Assembly: GCF_047250385.1 (NCBI RefSeq) | Contig: NZ_JBLBVM010000056.1 | Span: forward strand, 186,001-250,000 | Direction of reading: 5' to 3' | From: Glaciecola sp047250385 | GTDB taxonomy: Bacteria > Pseudomonadota > Gammaproteobacteria > Enterobacterales > Alteromonadaceae | Length of the DNA stretch: 64,000 bases | Part shown: positions 29,001-37,293 of the stretch, piece by piece | Numbering within the stretch: the stretch's first letter is position 1 | How the letters are laid out: each line of letters begins with the position of its first letter | The notes under the pieces: generated by a model | Databases searched by the model: none | Told to the model about the DNA's origin: nothing | The model's input: only the letters and a program-made list of their open reading frames with translations | Translations under genes and position numbers: made by a program

Positions 29001-29162
29001 CAATCTGCTTGAGTAACTTACTTCGATGTCACCGGAGTAGCTGGAACCCTCTAGTTCATGAATATATTCCTGTACTTCTTGATGTAGCGCACTTTCTGGC
29101 TCCAACAAAGGCAATTCGTTCGATAGTTTTGAATCTAAAACAGCAGTTAATTCGGTCAACAA
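26049..29162 (-). CDS. ydiJ: FAD-linked / Fe-S oxidoreductase, YdiJ type (D-2-hydroxyglutarate dehydrogenase-like)
   Basis: 1037 aa fusion. The N-terminal FAD-binding type 4 domain contains TFSARGGGTGTNGQSL, and the C-terminal FAD-oxidase region contains GMFGHVDAGVLHVRP. Next is a 4Fe-4S segment CLACKSCSSQCP (about residue 677), then a CCG domain with GCCGMAGTYGHE (about 965). The whole protein closely follows E. coli YdiJ, reported to oxidise D-2-hydroxyglutarate; substrate here is inferred. The start is TTG, supported by AAAGGAG directly upstream; no ATG occurs before the FAD domain. Probably peripheral at the inner membrane, feeding electrons to the respiratory chain. Confidence 0.93.
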   Translation of the reverse strand: MLTELTAVLDSKLSNELPLLEPESALHQEVQEYIHELEGSSYSGDIEVSYSSRLAVATDNSIYQQLPQAVLHPKSTDDLSLITKIASSKTSVTFSARGGGTGTNGQSLTPGIIVDTSRYMNKILELNLDEGWVKVESGVVKDALNDFLRPHGYFFSPDLSTSNRATVGGMISTDASGQGSLVYGKTSDHVLGLTSVLANGDIISTRPMSLEVAKEKAKHSDSLGLILRQIIQTCVQKRSQIIAKFPRLNRFLTGYDLEHAYNEDEQLIDVSRLITGAEGSLAFVADAKLNITKIPKYTALVNVKYDLFESALRHAPSMIAAQATSVETVDSTVLNMARADIIWHSVSGLITDVENKTMLGLNMVEYNSDDQAEIEAKIEQLSQRLQTAIECKTDGVIGFQVTYERAEINKVYAMRKKSVGLLGKTKGPKKPIAFAEDTAVPPENLADFIMEFRDLLDSHGLKYGMFGHVDAGVLHVRPALDLCDIEQEKLVNQISDQVVALVSKYGGLMWGEHGKGYRSEYAPAFFGEELFAELRKIKSAFDPFNKMNPGKICTPSDSSAELVKVSDTKRATFDRTIPIAFKNEFEPAMSCNGNGLCFNYDVSSPMCPSSKITHDRRHSPKGRAGLIREWLRLLSKQNIDTSQLSYLQFKSSWISKLANSKTKKLDFSHEVFESMNGCLACKSCSSQCPVGVDVPDFRAKFLSIYYRRYTRPLKDYFVANVELLAPAMAKLPRFFNYFLDSKIVKAGIKKVIGYVDAPLLSYPTLADRVKSINCSADLNTLNRLSEADRANYLVIIQDPFTSFYDAQCVEKLIKVVEALGFHPVLLPFSPNGKAQHVKGFLDRFEKTARTTSAILNKVADFKLSMIGADASLVLCYRDEYAKILGSARGDFRVDTITEWLATLSSERISALVKNQDSLKQGSSEVRYQLLAHCTEKTALPKTESQWQDVFSLLGLNLEIMPVGCCGMAGTYGHEVEQLANSKGIYDLSWSQPVKKALESNSKILATGYSCRSQVKRFDKERPQHPIEAIYDVMLRER

Positions 29163-29557
29163 GGCTCTCCTTTAGTCGGGCTGTCATTATATAGCTAACG
29201 AGCTCAATGCTCTAGTTGCTTTAAGAACCATTTAGATCCTATTTATTCCAAACTTAATATTCATCACAGTAAATACTTTCGAACTCCTAAGAAAGTTCTG
29301 TCGTGAAAATGCCGCGTTATGACAAATTGGTGGTATTTCTGACACCCAAAATACAACTATACTTGCTATAAGCCAGTAGAATCAGCACTCCCTAAAAAAT
29401 CAATTCAATTTACATATGGTAATTAATACCTATATAGGCTATACTTCAACAGTCGAAAAAGTTAACCAAGAGGAATAAAAACCTTGTTGCCGCAATACGA
29501 CAATGAATTTTAGGGACAAGAAACCTGAAGCGCGCAACAAAATATTTGGAGTACACA
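29163..29557. other. Divergent intergenic region, about 395 bp
   Basis: Holds the ydiJ upstream region and the leader of the small gene at 29558. A possible -10 TATACT lies at 29440-29445, with only a weak -35. No credible ORF was found. Confidence 0.4.
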
Positions 29558-29713
29558 ATGAAAAAATTATTAAAAGAGATGTTTAAGAAACGTCATCCTT
29601 ATGCACCAGTTGCATTCCTTGGTAGAAAGCAAGTTGAACGCTCTATGGGCTGTGATGTTGTTAAAACTAAGAAGTTATACAAACTCATACAAGAAGAGCA
29701 AAAAAGCAGCTAA
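29558..29713 (+). CDS. Small basic protein of unknown function (51 aa)
   Basis: ATG with TGGAG seven bases upstream, 51 codons, stop TAA. The sequence is rich in Lys/Arg (opens MKKLLKEMFKKRHPYAP), contains one Cys, and ends in a probable helix (KTKKLYKLIQEEQK). There is no membrane segment or signal peptide. I do not recognise the family. The ribosome site and codon use look genuine, but confirmation needs conservation or expression data. Confidence 0.55.
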   Translation: MKKLLKEMFKKRHPYAPVAFLGRKQVERSMGCDVVKTKKLYKLIQEEQKSS

Positions 29714-29901
29714 TCACGCAAAATTATTCAGGTAGTGCCAGCAGCATGATTAAACGCTGAGCAGTCATTTATCCGCAATTTTAGTAAATGCTTTCTACCT
29801 AACAATTTGTAACATGTTGACACACATCATCACCTATCTTTGCGCTATGCTTTAAACGTAAGCTTGTCCTATTTAACGTGAGTTTGTTTAAGTAGCACTT
29901 T

Positions 29902-29946
29902 GTTTGCGAATACATTGTTTGCAAATACATTCTTTGCAAATTCATT
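29902..29946 (+). repeat. Three tandem 15-bp repeats
   Basis: Three adjacent copies: GTTTGCGAATACATT, GTTTGCAAATACATT and CTTTGCAAATTCATT, differing at a few bases. They end 17 bases before the start of the small membrane protein gene, in its leader or promoter. Confidence 0.85.
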
Positions 29947-29963
29947 ACTGAAAAGGTGAAAGC

Positions 29964-30179
29964 ATGAAATTAGTCAGAGCGATTGCAGGTGCCACCCTAG
30001 TCATAGTCGGCGTTGTGTTCACACTCATCCCTGGTTCAATACTGTTTGTTCTTGGTGGTCTTGTCCTATTGAGCATGGATTTTATATTTGCTCGCCGCTT
30101 TCTGAACAAAGTTCAACGAACGATGTCGCGTGTAGCAAGCAAATTAGATTTATTTTTGCTAAATCGCAAATACAAGTAA
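29964..30179 (+). CDS. Small two-helix membrane protein, PGPGW-like
   Basis: 71 aa. Two hydrophobic segments (residues about 5-22 and 26-44) are separated by LIPGSILFVLGGLVLLS, which resembles the PGPGW transmembrane family but with PGS rather than PGPGW. A basic amphipathic C-terminus follows. The function is unknown. It has AAAGGTG six bases upstream and a strong terminator downstream, so it is a single gene. Confidence 0.7.
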   Translation: MKLVRAIAGATLVIVGVVFTLIPGSILFVLGGLVLLSMDFIFARRFLNKVQRTMSRVASKLDLFLLNRKYK

Positions 30180-30264
30180 AGAAGCATTCCCACTCATCAA
30201 AAGAAGCTGTCAAAAAATCGCAGATAGCTTTGGCGCAATGTTGACAGGCGGTAACGAGTTCGCA

Positions 30265-30295
30265 CAAAAAAGGCTACATAATGTAGCCTTTTTTA
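30265..30295. terminator. Bidirectional intrinsic terminator
   Basis: AAAAAGGCTACAT and ATGTAGCCTTTTT form a near-perfect palindrome. It ends both the small membrane gene (plus strand) and ppsA (minus strand). Confidence 0.92.
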
Positions 30296-30306
30296 GTGTT
30301 TAGCCT

Positions 30307-32682
30307 TTAAGCATGCTTTTCAGCAAGGTATAACCAAGTTTCAACCACAGTGTCAGGGTTTAAAGAAACTGAATCAATGCCTTGTTCAACTAGCCAAGCA
30401 GCAAAGTCTTCGTGGTCAGATGGGCCTTGGCCACATATCCCCACATACTTTCCTCTTTCTTTAGCTGCCTTGATTGCCATCGCAAGTAATGATTTAACCG
30501 CTGGGTTTCTTTCATCAAATAAGTGAGCAATAAGACCAGAGTCGCGATCGAGACCCAATGTAAGCTGAGTGAGGTCATTCGAGCCAATCGAGAAGCCATC
30601 GAAAATATCGAGGAACTGGTCAGCTAGTAAACAGTTTGAAGGTAACTCACACATCATAATGATACGTAGGCCGTTTTCCCCTTTCACTAAGCCTTGCTCG
30701 GCAAGTAACTCAATAACTCGCTCACCTTCTTCCAATGTTCTTACGAATGGGATCATAATTTCCACATTAGTTAATCCCATCTTGTTGCGAACACGTTTAA
30801 TAGCTTCACATTCAAGTGCAAAGCAATCTCTGAAGTCCTCAGAGATATAACGACTGGCACCTCGGAAGCCCAACATTGGGTTCTCTTCGTCTGGTTCGTA
30901 TTGGTAGCCACCAACTAAGTTAAAATACTCATTTGATTTGAAATCAGACATACGCACAATGACTTTCTTCGGTGAGAATGCTGCACCTATCGTCGATATG
31001 CCCTCAACCAACTTCTCAATATAGAATTCAACTGGAGAAGGATAACCCGCGATCATTTCGGAGATTTCTTCCTTCAACTCTTCTGGTTGCTGATCGAAGT
31101 TTAATAATGCTTTTGGATGCACGCCGATCATACGGTTAATGATAAATTCTAAACGAGCAAGACCAACACCTTCGTGTGGCAACCTTGCAAAGTCGAACGC
31201 ACGATCAGGATTACCCACATTCATCATGATACTTAGCGGTAAATCCGGCATTGAATCAATACGAGAAGTAATTACTTCGTAATCAAGCTCTTGGTTGTAT
31301 ATGAAGCCTGTGTCACCTTCAGCACAGCTGACTGTAATTGCATCACCTGTTTCTATGCTATCGGTTGCATTGCCGCAACCCACAACAGCTGGAATACCCA
31401 TTTCACGAGCGATAATTGCAGCATGACAGGTTCTGCCGCCACGATTAGTTACAATCGCAGATGCTTTCTTCATGATTGGCTCCCAATCGGGGTCTGTCAT
31501 GTCGGTAACTAGCACGTCACCCGCCTCAATCATGTCCATTTCAGCGATTGAGCCAAGCACTTTAGCTTTCCCTGCGCCAATTTTGTGTCCAATTGCACGA
31601 CCTTCACATACGATTTTGCTTGCGTCACCTTTTAATTGGAAACGCTCAATCACTTGCATATCTTCGCGGCTACGAACAGTCTCAGGACGCGCTTGAACTA
31701 TATAAAGCTTGCCATCTAAACCGTCTTTTGCCCATTCAATATCCATAGGACGTTTATAATGCTTTTCAATAACTTGTGCTTGTTTCGCCAACTCCATGAT
31801 TTCGTCATCTGTTAACGAGAAACGCATGCTATCGGCTTTGTCGATATCAACAATTTCGACTTGCTTACCGTGCTCAAGATCGTCTGAGTAAATCATTTTG
31901 ATTAATTTACTACCAAGATTACGTCGCACAATCGCAGGCTTACCTGCGTTTAGAGTGGGTTTATGTACATAAAATTCGTCTGGATTAACTGCACCTTGAA
32001 CAACCATTTCACCTAAACCGAATGAGCTCGTGATGAAAACAACATCTTCAAAACCAGATTCTGTATCGATAGTAAACATGACGCCAGAAGCTGACATGTC
32101 ACTACGAACCATACGCTGAATACCGGCAGATAGTGCTACGCCTTTATGGTCATAACCTTGGTGTACGCGGTAGGAAATAGCACGGTCATTAAACAAAGAA
32201 GCAAATACATGCTTGATTGCAACTAGCACTGACTCATAACCTTTCACGTTAAGGAAGGTTTCTTGTTGACCAGCAAAAGAGGCATCTGGCATATCTTCAG
32301 CTGTAGCCGAAGAACGCACTGCGAATGAGGCTTCGTCGCCCATTTCGCCCTGTAGCGTTACAAATGCAGATTTTATTTCGTCTTCCAATTCAGCTTGGAA
32401 TGGCGTATCTAATATCCATTGACGAATGGTTTTACCCGCTTCTGCCAATGCATTCACATCATCTACATCAAGTGCATCCAAAATCTCATGGATTTTAGCT
32501 TCAACACCACTTTGTTCTAAAAACTGATTAAAAGCATGTGAAGTTGTCGCAAAACCGCCTGGTACCTGAACCCCTGCGTTTGACAAGTTTGATATCATTT
32601 CACCCAATGACGCGTTTTTACCACCAACGCGATTAACATCGCCCATGCCTAACTCTTGATACCAAAGTACGTATTCTTGCAC
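30307..32682 (-). CDS. ppsA: Phosphoenolpyruvate synthase
   Basis: 791 aa. It makes PEP, AMP and phosphate from pyruvate and ATP in gluconeogenesis. The N-terminal ATP-grasp domain starts with GGKNASLGEM. The phosphohistidine domain has GGRTCHAAIIAREMG (His about residue 420). The C-terminal PEP/pyruvate domain has GSNDLTQLTLGLDRDS and the CGQGPSD cysteine motif. The start is GTG with GGAGG eight bases upstream. It is divergent from its own regulator ppsR. Confidence 0.97.
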   Translation of the reverse strand: MQEYVLWYQELGMGDVNRVGGKNASLGEMISNLSNAGVQVPGGFATTSHAFNQFLEQSGVEAKIHEILDALDVDDVNALAEAGKTIRQWILDTPFQAELEDEIKSAFVTLQGEMGDEASFAVRSSATAEDMPDASFAGQQETFLNVKGYESVLVAIKHVFASLFNDRAISYRVHQGYDHKGVALSAGIQRMVRSDMSASGVMFTIDTESGFEDVVFITSSFGLGEMVVQGAVNPDEFYVHKPTLNAGKPAIVRRNLGSKLIKMIYSDDLEHGKQVEIVDIDKADSMRFSLTDDEIMELAKQAQVIEKHYKRPMDIEWAKDGLDGKLYIVQARPETVRSREDMQVIERFQLKGDASKIVCEGRAIGHKIGAGKAKVLGSIAEMDMIEAGDVLVTDMTDPDWEPIMKKASAIVTNRGGRTCHAAIIAREMGIPAVVGCGNATDSIETGDAITVSCAEGDTGFIYNQELDYEVITSRIDSMPDLPLSIMMNVGNPDRAFDFARLPHEGVGLARLEFIINRMIGVHPKALLNFDQQPEELKEEISEMIAGYPSPVEFYIEKLVEGISTIGAAFSPKKVIVRMSDFKSNEYFNLVGGYQYEPDEENPMLGFRGASRYISEDFRDCFALECEAIKRVRNKMGLTNVEIMIPFVRTLEEGERVIELLAEQGLVKGENGLRIIMMCELPSNCLLADQFLDIFDGFSIGSNDLTQLTLGLDRDSGLIAHLFDERNPAVKSLLAMAIKAAKERGKYVGICGQGPSDHEDFAAWLVEQGIDSVSLNPDTVVETWLYLAEKHA

Positions 32683-32882
32683 AGCTAAAGCCTCCAGCTA
32701 AATTATTTGCCGATAAGTTTTGTCACGGTTTGTTGTAACAAGGTATGATTAATTACGAACATTTATATACAGTACTAAATTCCTGTCTTAAATACTCAGC
32801 AGGGATTCTAAATTGTCATGAATACTAAAGTAAAATTTAATTTTATTTCGTAATTAATTTACAACAATGTTAAGGAGATGTT

Positions 32883-33695
32883 GTGCGAGCTGCTTTCTAT
32901 ATATCTGATGGTACAGCCATTACTGCAGAAGTTTTTGGGCACGCTTTGCTGTCTTTATTTCCGGTAGAATTTCAACATATTACTATCCCTTTTGTTGAAA
33001 CAGAACAACATGCTGAAACCGTGTTACTTCAAATCAAAGAGCATTTTGAAGAAAGCGGAGAACGACCTTTAGTTTTTTATACGATGGTAAATAGTGATAT
33101 TCGAAAATTAATGAGTGAATCAGTAGGCATTAATTACAACTTTTTAGATCAATTCGTAGCTCCACTTGAAAAAGTTATTGGCGTGCCCTCCAAACCAGAA
33201 AAACATCGCACTCACAGTATTCATGAAAAAACCTATGACATAAGAATTGAAGCGGTAAACTATGCGCTTGCGAATGACGATGGTTCAAACCTGAAAGACT
33301 ACCATGAAGCAGACATTATTCTGGTAGGTGTATCTCGCTCAGGCAAAACCCCAACAAGTTTATATCTCGCATTACAATACGGAATTAAAGCCGCCAACTA
33401 CCCATTCACCGAAGATGACATGGGAGATGTTTTAAAAATGCCACAATCACTTAGACGTTTTCAGAAAAAGTTATTTGGGCTGACGATCGACGCTAAACGA
33501 TTGCATCAAATACGCTCTGAACGTAAAGCGAATAGCCGGTATGCTTCTATGCAGCAGTGCAGAATGGAACTGCGGGAAGTGGAGAATTTGTATAGGAAAG
33601 AGAAAATTCCTTTTTTGAACAGCACTAAGTTTTCAATTGAAGAGATATCAGCAAAGATTTTAGCAACAACCGGCTTGCAAAGAAGAAAGTATTAG
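32883..33695 (+). CDS. ppsR: PEP synthase regulatory protein (kinase/pyrophosphorylase) PpsR
   Basis: 270 aa DUF299 protein. It inactivates PEP synthase by ADP-dependent threonine phosphorylation and reactivates it by phosphate-dependent dephosphorylation. The P-loop is VGVSRSGKTPTS, about residues 147-158. The start is GTG, with AAGGAGAT immediately upstream. Divergent arrangement with ppsA over a 200-bp intergenic region supports the assignment. Confidence 0.94.
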   Translation: MRAAFYISDGTAITAEVFGHALLSLFPVEFQHITIPFVETEQHAETVLLQIKEHFEESGERPLVFYTMVNSDIRKLMSESVGINYNFLDQFVAPLEKVIGVPSKPEKHRTHSIHEKTYDIRIEAVNYALANDDGSNLKDYHEADIILVGVSRSGKTPTSLYLALQYGIKAANYPFTEDDMGDVLKMPQSLRRFQKKLFGLTIDAKRLHQIRSERKANSRYASMQQCRMELREVENLYRKEKIPFLNSTKFSIEEISAKILATTGLQRRKY

Positions 33696-33752
33696 GTTGA
33701 GTATTTTGTCTATTAATTTAATCTCGAACTGATTTATTAGCTAATACCAATG

Positions 33753-34112
33753 TTAGTCATTAATGTCGGTCTTAGCTGCTTTCATGGGGTTAGGACGACC
33801 ACCAGTGACTTTATCTGCGCGCCCTTCTTCTTTTGCTTTCTCTGCACGACGTTTACGCACTTCTTTAGGGTCGGCAATAAGTGGTCGATAGATTTCGACT
33901 CTATCACCCTCTTTCAGTGAGTCAGTTAATTTACAGGCTCTATTCCAAACTCCCACTTTGTTTTCTTTCAAATCAATGTCGGGATGAATTTTTTGAATAC
34001 CTGATAATTCTATGGCATCTAAAACACAGGCATCTGCAGCAACTTTAAAGCTAAGCAAACTTTGCTTTTTGGGTAATCCATAAACCACCTCAACATTGAT
34101 CGTTTTTGACAT
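33753..34112 (-). CDS. ratB: RnfH-family ubiquitin-like protein RatB
   Basis: 119 aa. It has a beta-grasp UPF0125 fold with signature VEVVYGLPKKQ and GDRVEIYRPLIADPKEVRKRRAEKA. The exact function is not established. Its start overlaps the ratA stop (TAATG), so the two are coupled. The C-terminal 30 residues are basic and probably disordered. Confidence 0.9.
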   Translation of the reverse strand: MSKTINVEVVYGLPKKQSLLSFKVAADACVLDAIELSGIQKIHPDIDLKENKVGVWNRACKLTDSLKEGDRVEIYRPLIADPKEVRKRRAEKAKEEGRADKVTGGRPNPMKAAKTDIND

Positions 34113-34543
34113 TAATCGTACACCTGTTTGGCTCGTTGACTAAAAGCGTTAACCATATTATTTGCCAAGGAATTAAAAATTTTACCAAATGCAATTTCCA
34201 TCAATTTATTCGAAAACACAAAATCGAGCTTCAGTTCAATTTTGCACGCTTCATCTGACAACGGAGTGAAACGCCAACCACCAGAAAGTGACTTAAAAGG
34301 CCCATCTGATAAATCCATTTCAATCGCTTGGTCTTTAATCAGTTTGTTGGATGTGGTTAAGGTTTGCTTAACACCCGCTTTTGACAGCACCATGGAAGCA
34401 AGCATATGATTTTCACTACTCTCTAACACTTCACTTTTTATGCAGCCTGGTAAAAAACTATCATACTGTTCTACATCATTAACTAAGTCATACATTTGAC
34501 TGGCACTATAGGCCACTAATGCATTTCGTTGAATACTCGGCAT
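34112..34543 (-). CDS. ratA: RatA, START/polyketide-cyclase-like protein (ribosome association toxin / COQ10-like)
   Basis: 143 aa. It starts MPSIQRNALVAYSASQMYDLVNDVEQY, the signature region of the RatA/COQ10 group. E. coli RatA has been reported to block 70S formation; homologues bind ubiquinone. Which applies here cannot be told from sequence. It is divergent from smpB, as in many gammaproteobacteria. Confidence 0.92.
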   Translation of the reverse strand: MPSIQRNALVAYSASQMYDLVNDVEQYDSFLPGCIKSEVLESSENHMLASMVLSKAGVKQTLTTSNKLIKDQAIEMDLSDGPFKSLSGGWRFTPLSDEACKIELKLDFVFSNKLMEIAFGKIFNSLANNMVNAFSQRAKQVYD

Positions 34544-34660
34544 TACGAAAACACAACCTCAGGTTTAATTTTTCAATATTCTAACATGATATTTATAGTT
34601 TTCGTGACGAAAAATCAAGGACATAAAGACAAAACAAATAAGTCTACGTATAATAGCGGT

Positions 34661-35131
34661 ATGAAAAAATCTAAAAATACAAATGACACCATTGCGCTGA
34701 ATAAAAAAGCACGCCACGAATATCATTTTATTGATAAATTCGAGGCAGGCTTGCAGTTACAGGGCTGGGAAGTTAAGGCAATAAGAGCCGGAAAAATTAA
34801 CATTACTGATAGCTACGTTTTTATTAAAGACGGTGAAGCATATGTCAGTAATATCAGTATTACGCCTTTAAACCAAGCATCGACGCATGTGATAAGTGAT
34901 CCCACACGCGTGCGCAAACTGCTTTTGAAAAAGCGTGAAATAGAAGAGCTTATGGGTGGCCTTGATCGTCAAGGTCTAACGATTGTTGCCACTGCAATGT
35001 ATTGGAAGGCCTGTTGGGTGAAATTAGAAATTCAGTTAGCGAAGGGTAAACAAGAACATGACAAGCGCGACACAGTAAAAGATCGCGATTGGGCTCGTCA
35101 GAAAGAGCGTATGATGAAGCATAGTGCGTAA
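34661..35131 (+). CDS. smpB: SsrA-binding protein SmpB
   Basis: 156 aa tmRNA partner in trans-translation. Conserved parts are IALNKKARHEYHF, LQGWEVKAIRAGK, DPTRVRKLLL, and the C-terminal KGKQEHDKRDTVKDRDWARQ tail that enters the mRNA channel. The open frame extends further upstream, but the family's N-terminus places the start at this ATG. There is no clear Shine-Dalgarno; a TATAAT lies only 7 bases before the ATG. The tmRNA gene itself is 1.65 kb downstream. Confidence 0.95.
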   Translation: MKKSKNTNDTIALNKKARHEYHFIDKFEAGLQLQGWEVKAIRAGKINITDSYVFIKDGEAYVSNISITPLNQASTHVISDPTRVRKLLLKKREIEELMGGLDRQGLTIVATAMYWKACWVKLEIQLAKGKQEHDKRDTVKDRDWARQKERMMKHSA

Positions 35132-35170
35132 TTATGCGACTAGAGTTAACGTAACATACAGATTAATATG

Positions 35171-35253
35171 GCGTAACGCGAACTAGCAGCGTAACGCCGA
35201 CTTAGCTGCGTGACGCCGAATGAAGCGTGGTGCCAGCTAATCTGGGTGACGCC
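35171..35253. repeat. Degenerate tandem repeat, period about 19 bp
   Basis: Units start at about 35171, 35189, 35208, 35227 and 35246. The first three begin GCGTAACGC, GCGTAACGCC and GCGTGACGCC; the fourth is diverged and the fifth is partial. The conserved core GCGT(A/G)ACGC is itself an inverted repeat. The block is GC-richer than its surroundings and lies between smpB and the OYE gene. Confidence 0.7.
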
Positions 35254-35342
35254 ATGTTCACTATGTAGCTCAAAATAAAATACTTACCTCCAAGTCACCC
35301 CTAAATAGTGCGCGCGGCTATATTAAAATTTTGAAGCGCGCA

Positions 35343-36566
35343 TTAATCAATGTGTTGAGTTCGATAACGTTTAGTGAGTTTAGCCGCTCTGACTTGGTCC
35401 ATGATCAAGGTAATTAATGGCGACGAGTTGATCTTTGGCTTCTTTCCGGCTCCTAAACGTCTTAATTGACGTTTTACCAAAGCCATGTTGGCAAGGCCCG
35501 AAAGTGTTTTATCTTTCCATGAGGTTGAGGGGATGAATCCGAGAATATCTTGATCGACAGTCCATTGGTTGATTAGAGCCGGGTTAAAAGCGAGAGCCGA
35601 CGCTAAACCAACAAGCTCCATTCCATTTTGAAGTACCTCATTAGCTACCGAGTAACGTTTAACACCTCCGGTTGTCATTACGGGAATATGGCTATGCTGG
35701 GCAATTTCTTTAGCAAAGGTCAAAAAATAGGCCTCTCTAGCTAGGGTTCTCTCGTCACCGCTTTTACCTTGCATCGCGGGAGCTTCATATGAACCACCAG
35801 AAAGCTCAATAAAATCTAAATTCATTGTATTCAGGTATTTCACGACTTCTATAGCATCCTCTACATCAAAGCCGCCGCGCTGAAAATCTGCCGAGTTTAG
35901 TTTTACTGATACAATGAATAGAGAACCACACTCTGCTCTAATGCGTCGTATAATTTCGTATAAAATACTTGCTCTCGCTTGCAGCTCACCACCCCATTGA
36001 TCATCTCTAACATTTGTTAACGGTGACAAAAACTGACTTATTAAATAACCATGTGCTGCATGAATTTCGACACCATCAAAGCCCGCTTCTTGTGCCCGCT
36101 TTGCGGTTATGGTGAAGCGCGCGATCACGTCTTCAATTTCTGTTGAGGACATTGCTTTGGGTTGTTGAAACAAGCTACTGTGCTTACCCATATTCAAAGC
36201 AATATTTGAAGGTGACAACACTTTACCTCCCATTTTCTTGAACACTTGGCGACCTGGATGGTTTATTTGCATAATGACTGTTGTGTTGTTTTGTTTCGCA
36301 ATATCAGCCCAAGCTATAAATGGTTCCAATGGTGAACTGGCATCCAAAGCAACACCACCGGGCCCCGTCATCGCCATTTTATCGACCATGACATTGCCAG
36401 TAATGATCATACCCACGCCACCCTTCGCCCAAGCCGCGTATAGATTCTTTAATGCTGTACCGGGAAGCTGATTTTCTTCGGCCATGTTTTCTTCCATCGC
36501 AGCTTTTACAAAGCGATTTTTAAGTTTAAGGCCATTCGGTAGGTTTAGTGATGTAAATGCTTTCAT
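35343..36566 (-). CDS. Old Yellow Enzyme family NADH:flavin oxidoreductase
   Basis: 407 aa TIM-barrel FMN enzyme. It starts FTSLNLPNGLKLKNRFVKAAM, has MQINHPGRQ, and the catalytic/active-site segment EIHAAHGYLISQFLSP (about residue 168), then a phosphate-binding TTGGVKRYS. These enzymes reduce activated C=C bonds in enones, quinones or xenobiotics; the natural substrate is unknown. It lacks the C-terminal Fe-S and dinucleotide domains of 2,4-dienoyl-CoA reductase. Monocistronic, divergent from ssrA. Confidence 0.9.
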   Translation of the reverse strand: MKAFTSLNLPNGLKLKNRFVKAAMEENMAEENQLPGTALKNLYAAWAKGGVGMIITGNVMVDKMAMTGPGGVALDASSPLEPFIAWADIAKQNNTTVIMQINHPGRQVFKKMGGKVLSPSNIALNMGKHSSLFQQPKAMSSTEIEDVIARFTITAKRAQEAGFDGVEIHAAHGYLISQFLSPLTNVRDDQWGGELQARASILYEIIRRIRAECGSLFIVSVKLNSADFQRGGFDVEDAIEVVKYLNTMNLDFIELSGGSYEAPAMQGKSGDERTLAREAYFLTFAKEIAQHSHIPVMTTGGVKRYSVANEVLQNGMELVGLASALAFNPALINQWTVDQDILGFIPSTSWKDKTLSGLANMALVKRQLRRLGAGKKPKINSSPLITLIMDQVRAAKLTKRYRTQHID

Positions 36567-36741
36567 TTGGTCATAGAGCTTTAAAATAGTGAATGAGTGT
36601 ACAATGGCACCATGTGAATTTAATTCAAGTCACATTAGTGAATTGTGACTTATAAAGGCCTTATAGAAAGTATATTTCGTTTAACTGTTTGAATAGTTAT
36701 TTGTTTTTTATATTCAATGATTAAAAATGAAAGAAATATGG

Positions 36742-36770
36742 CTGTTCTCTGTCATTAGGCATGCTATAAT
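36742..36770 (+). promoter_or_regulatory. ssrA promoter (extended -10)
   Basis: TGCTATAAT gives an extended -10 (TATAAT at 36765-36770); a weak -35 CTGTTC sits 17 bp upstream. It lies 13 bp before the tmRNA 5' end. Confidence 0.65.
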
Positions 36771-36783
36771 CTACGTCTATCTC

Positions 36784-37141
36784 GGGGCTGCTCTGGATTC
36801 GACAGGATTCAATGATGCTGGAGGTGCATGCAGAGGTGCGGCTGGCCTCTTTAAAAAGCCGCAAAAAAATAGTCGCAAACGACGAAAACTACGCACTAGC
36901 AGCTTAATAACCTGCATAGGCCCTTCCACTCAAGCTTTGGTCACTAGCTGAGGTTCGGAAGGTCATACTAATGACCTAGCGAGGGATACTTGTCTAAGGT
37001 TGAACCGCGAAACAGTATTAGGCCAGTCCGAAGGAACCCTGTTTGTCGGGGTCTGTAGGATTAAACAAATGACAAACTAAGCATGTAGTACCAAAGGTTG
37101 ACGCTTTCTGGACGCGGGTTCAATTCCCGCCAGCTCCACCA
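36784..37141 (+). ncRNA. ssrA: Transfer-messenger RNA (tmRNA)
   Basis: About 358 nt. The 5' end GGGGCUG pairs with CAGCUCC before the encoded ACCA at the 3' end. The T-arm GCGGGTTCAATTCCCGC is present. The tag reading frame at 36875-36907 starts with resume codon GCA and encodes ANDENYALAA followed by two stops. With SmpB it rescues stalled ribosomes. The 3' end of this gene is a common integration site for islands, which matters for the region that follows. Confidence 0.97.
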
Positions 37142-37151
37142 TCTTGTAAAT

Positions 37152-37189
37152 AGCCCTAATGAGCCCCCACCAGGCATTAGGGCTTTTTA
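37152..37189 (+). terminator. Intrinsic terminator of ssrA
   Basis: AGCCCTAATG and CATTAGGGCT form a 10-bp stem with a 13-nt loop, followed by a TTTTAT tract. Confidence 0.88.
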
Positions 37190-37293
37190 TTAACCTGCAA
37201 CTTTACTATCGGGAATTTAGGGCTGATGCTGTAAGTTGCGTACTATCTCGCCCTCAAACAGCTTTAAGAGTGCTCTTTCTTTAGCAACCAGCC

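Noticed and set aside
29818..29852. TTGACA promoter for the small membrane protein
   Set aside because: The only -10-like element (TATGCT) is 23 bp away, too far for sigma-70.
34529..34660. Longer SmpB from an upstream TTG
   Set aside because: The family N-terminus begins at the ATG at 34661; the upstream segment overlaps the ratA start and holds the promoter region.
36727..36951. 74-codon ORF overlapping the tmRNA 5' end
   Set aside because: It is the tmRNA gene and its promoter read as protein; only the tag frame is translated.
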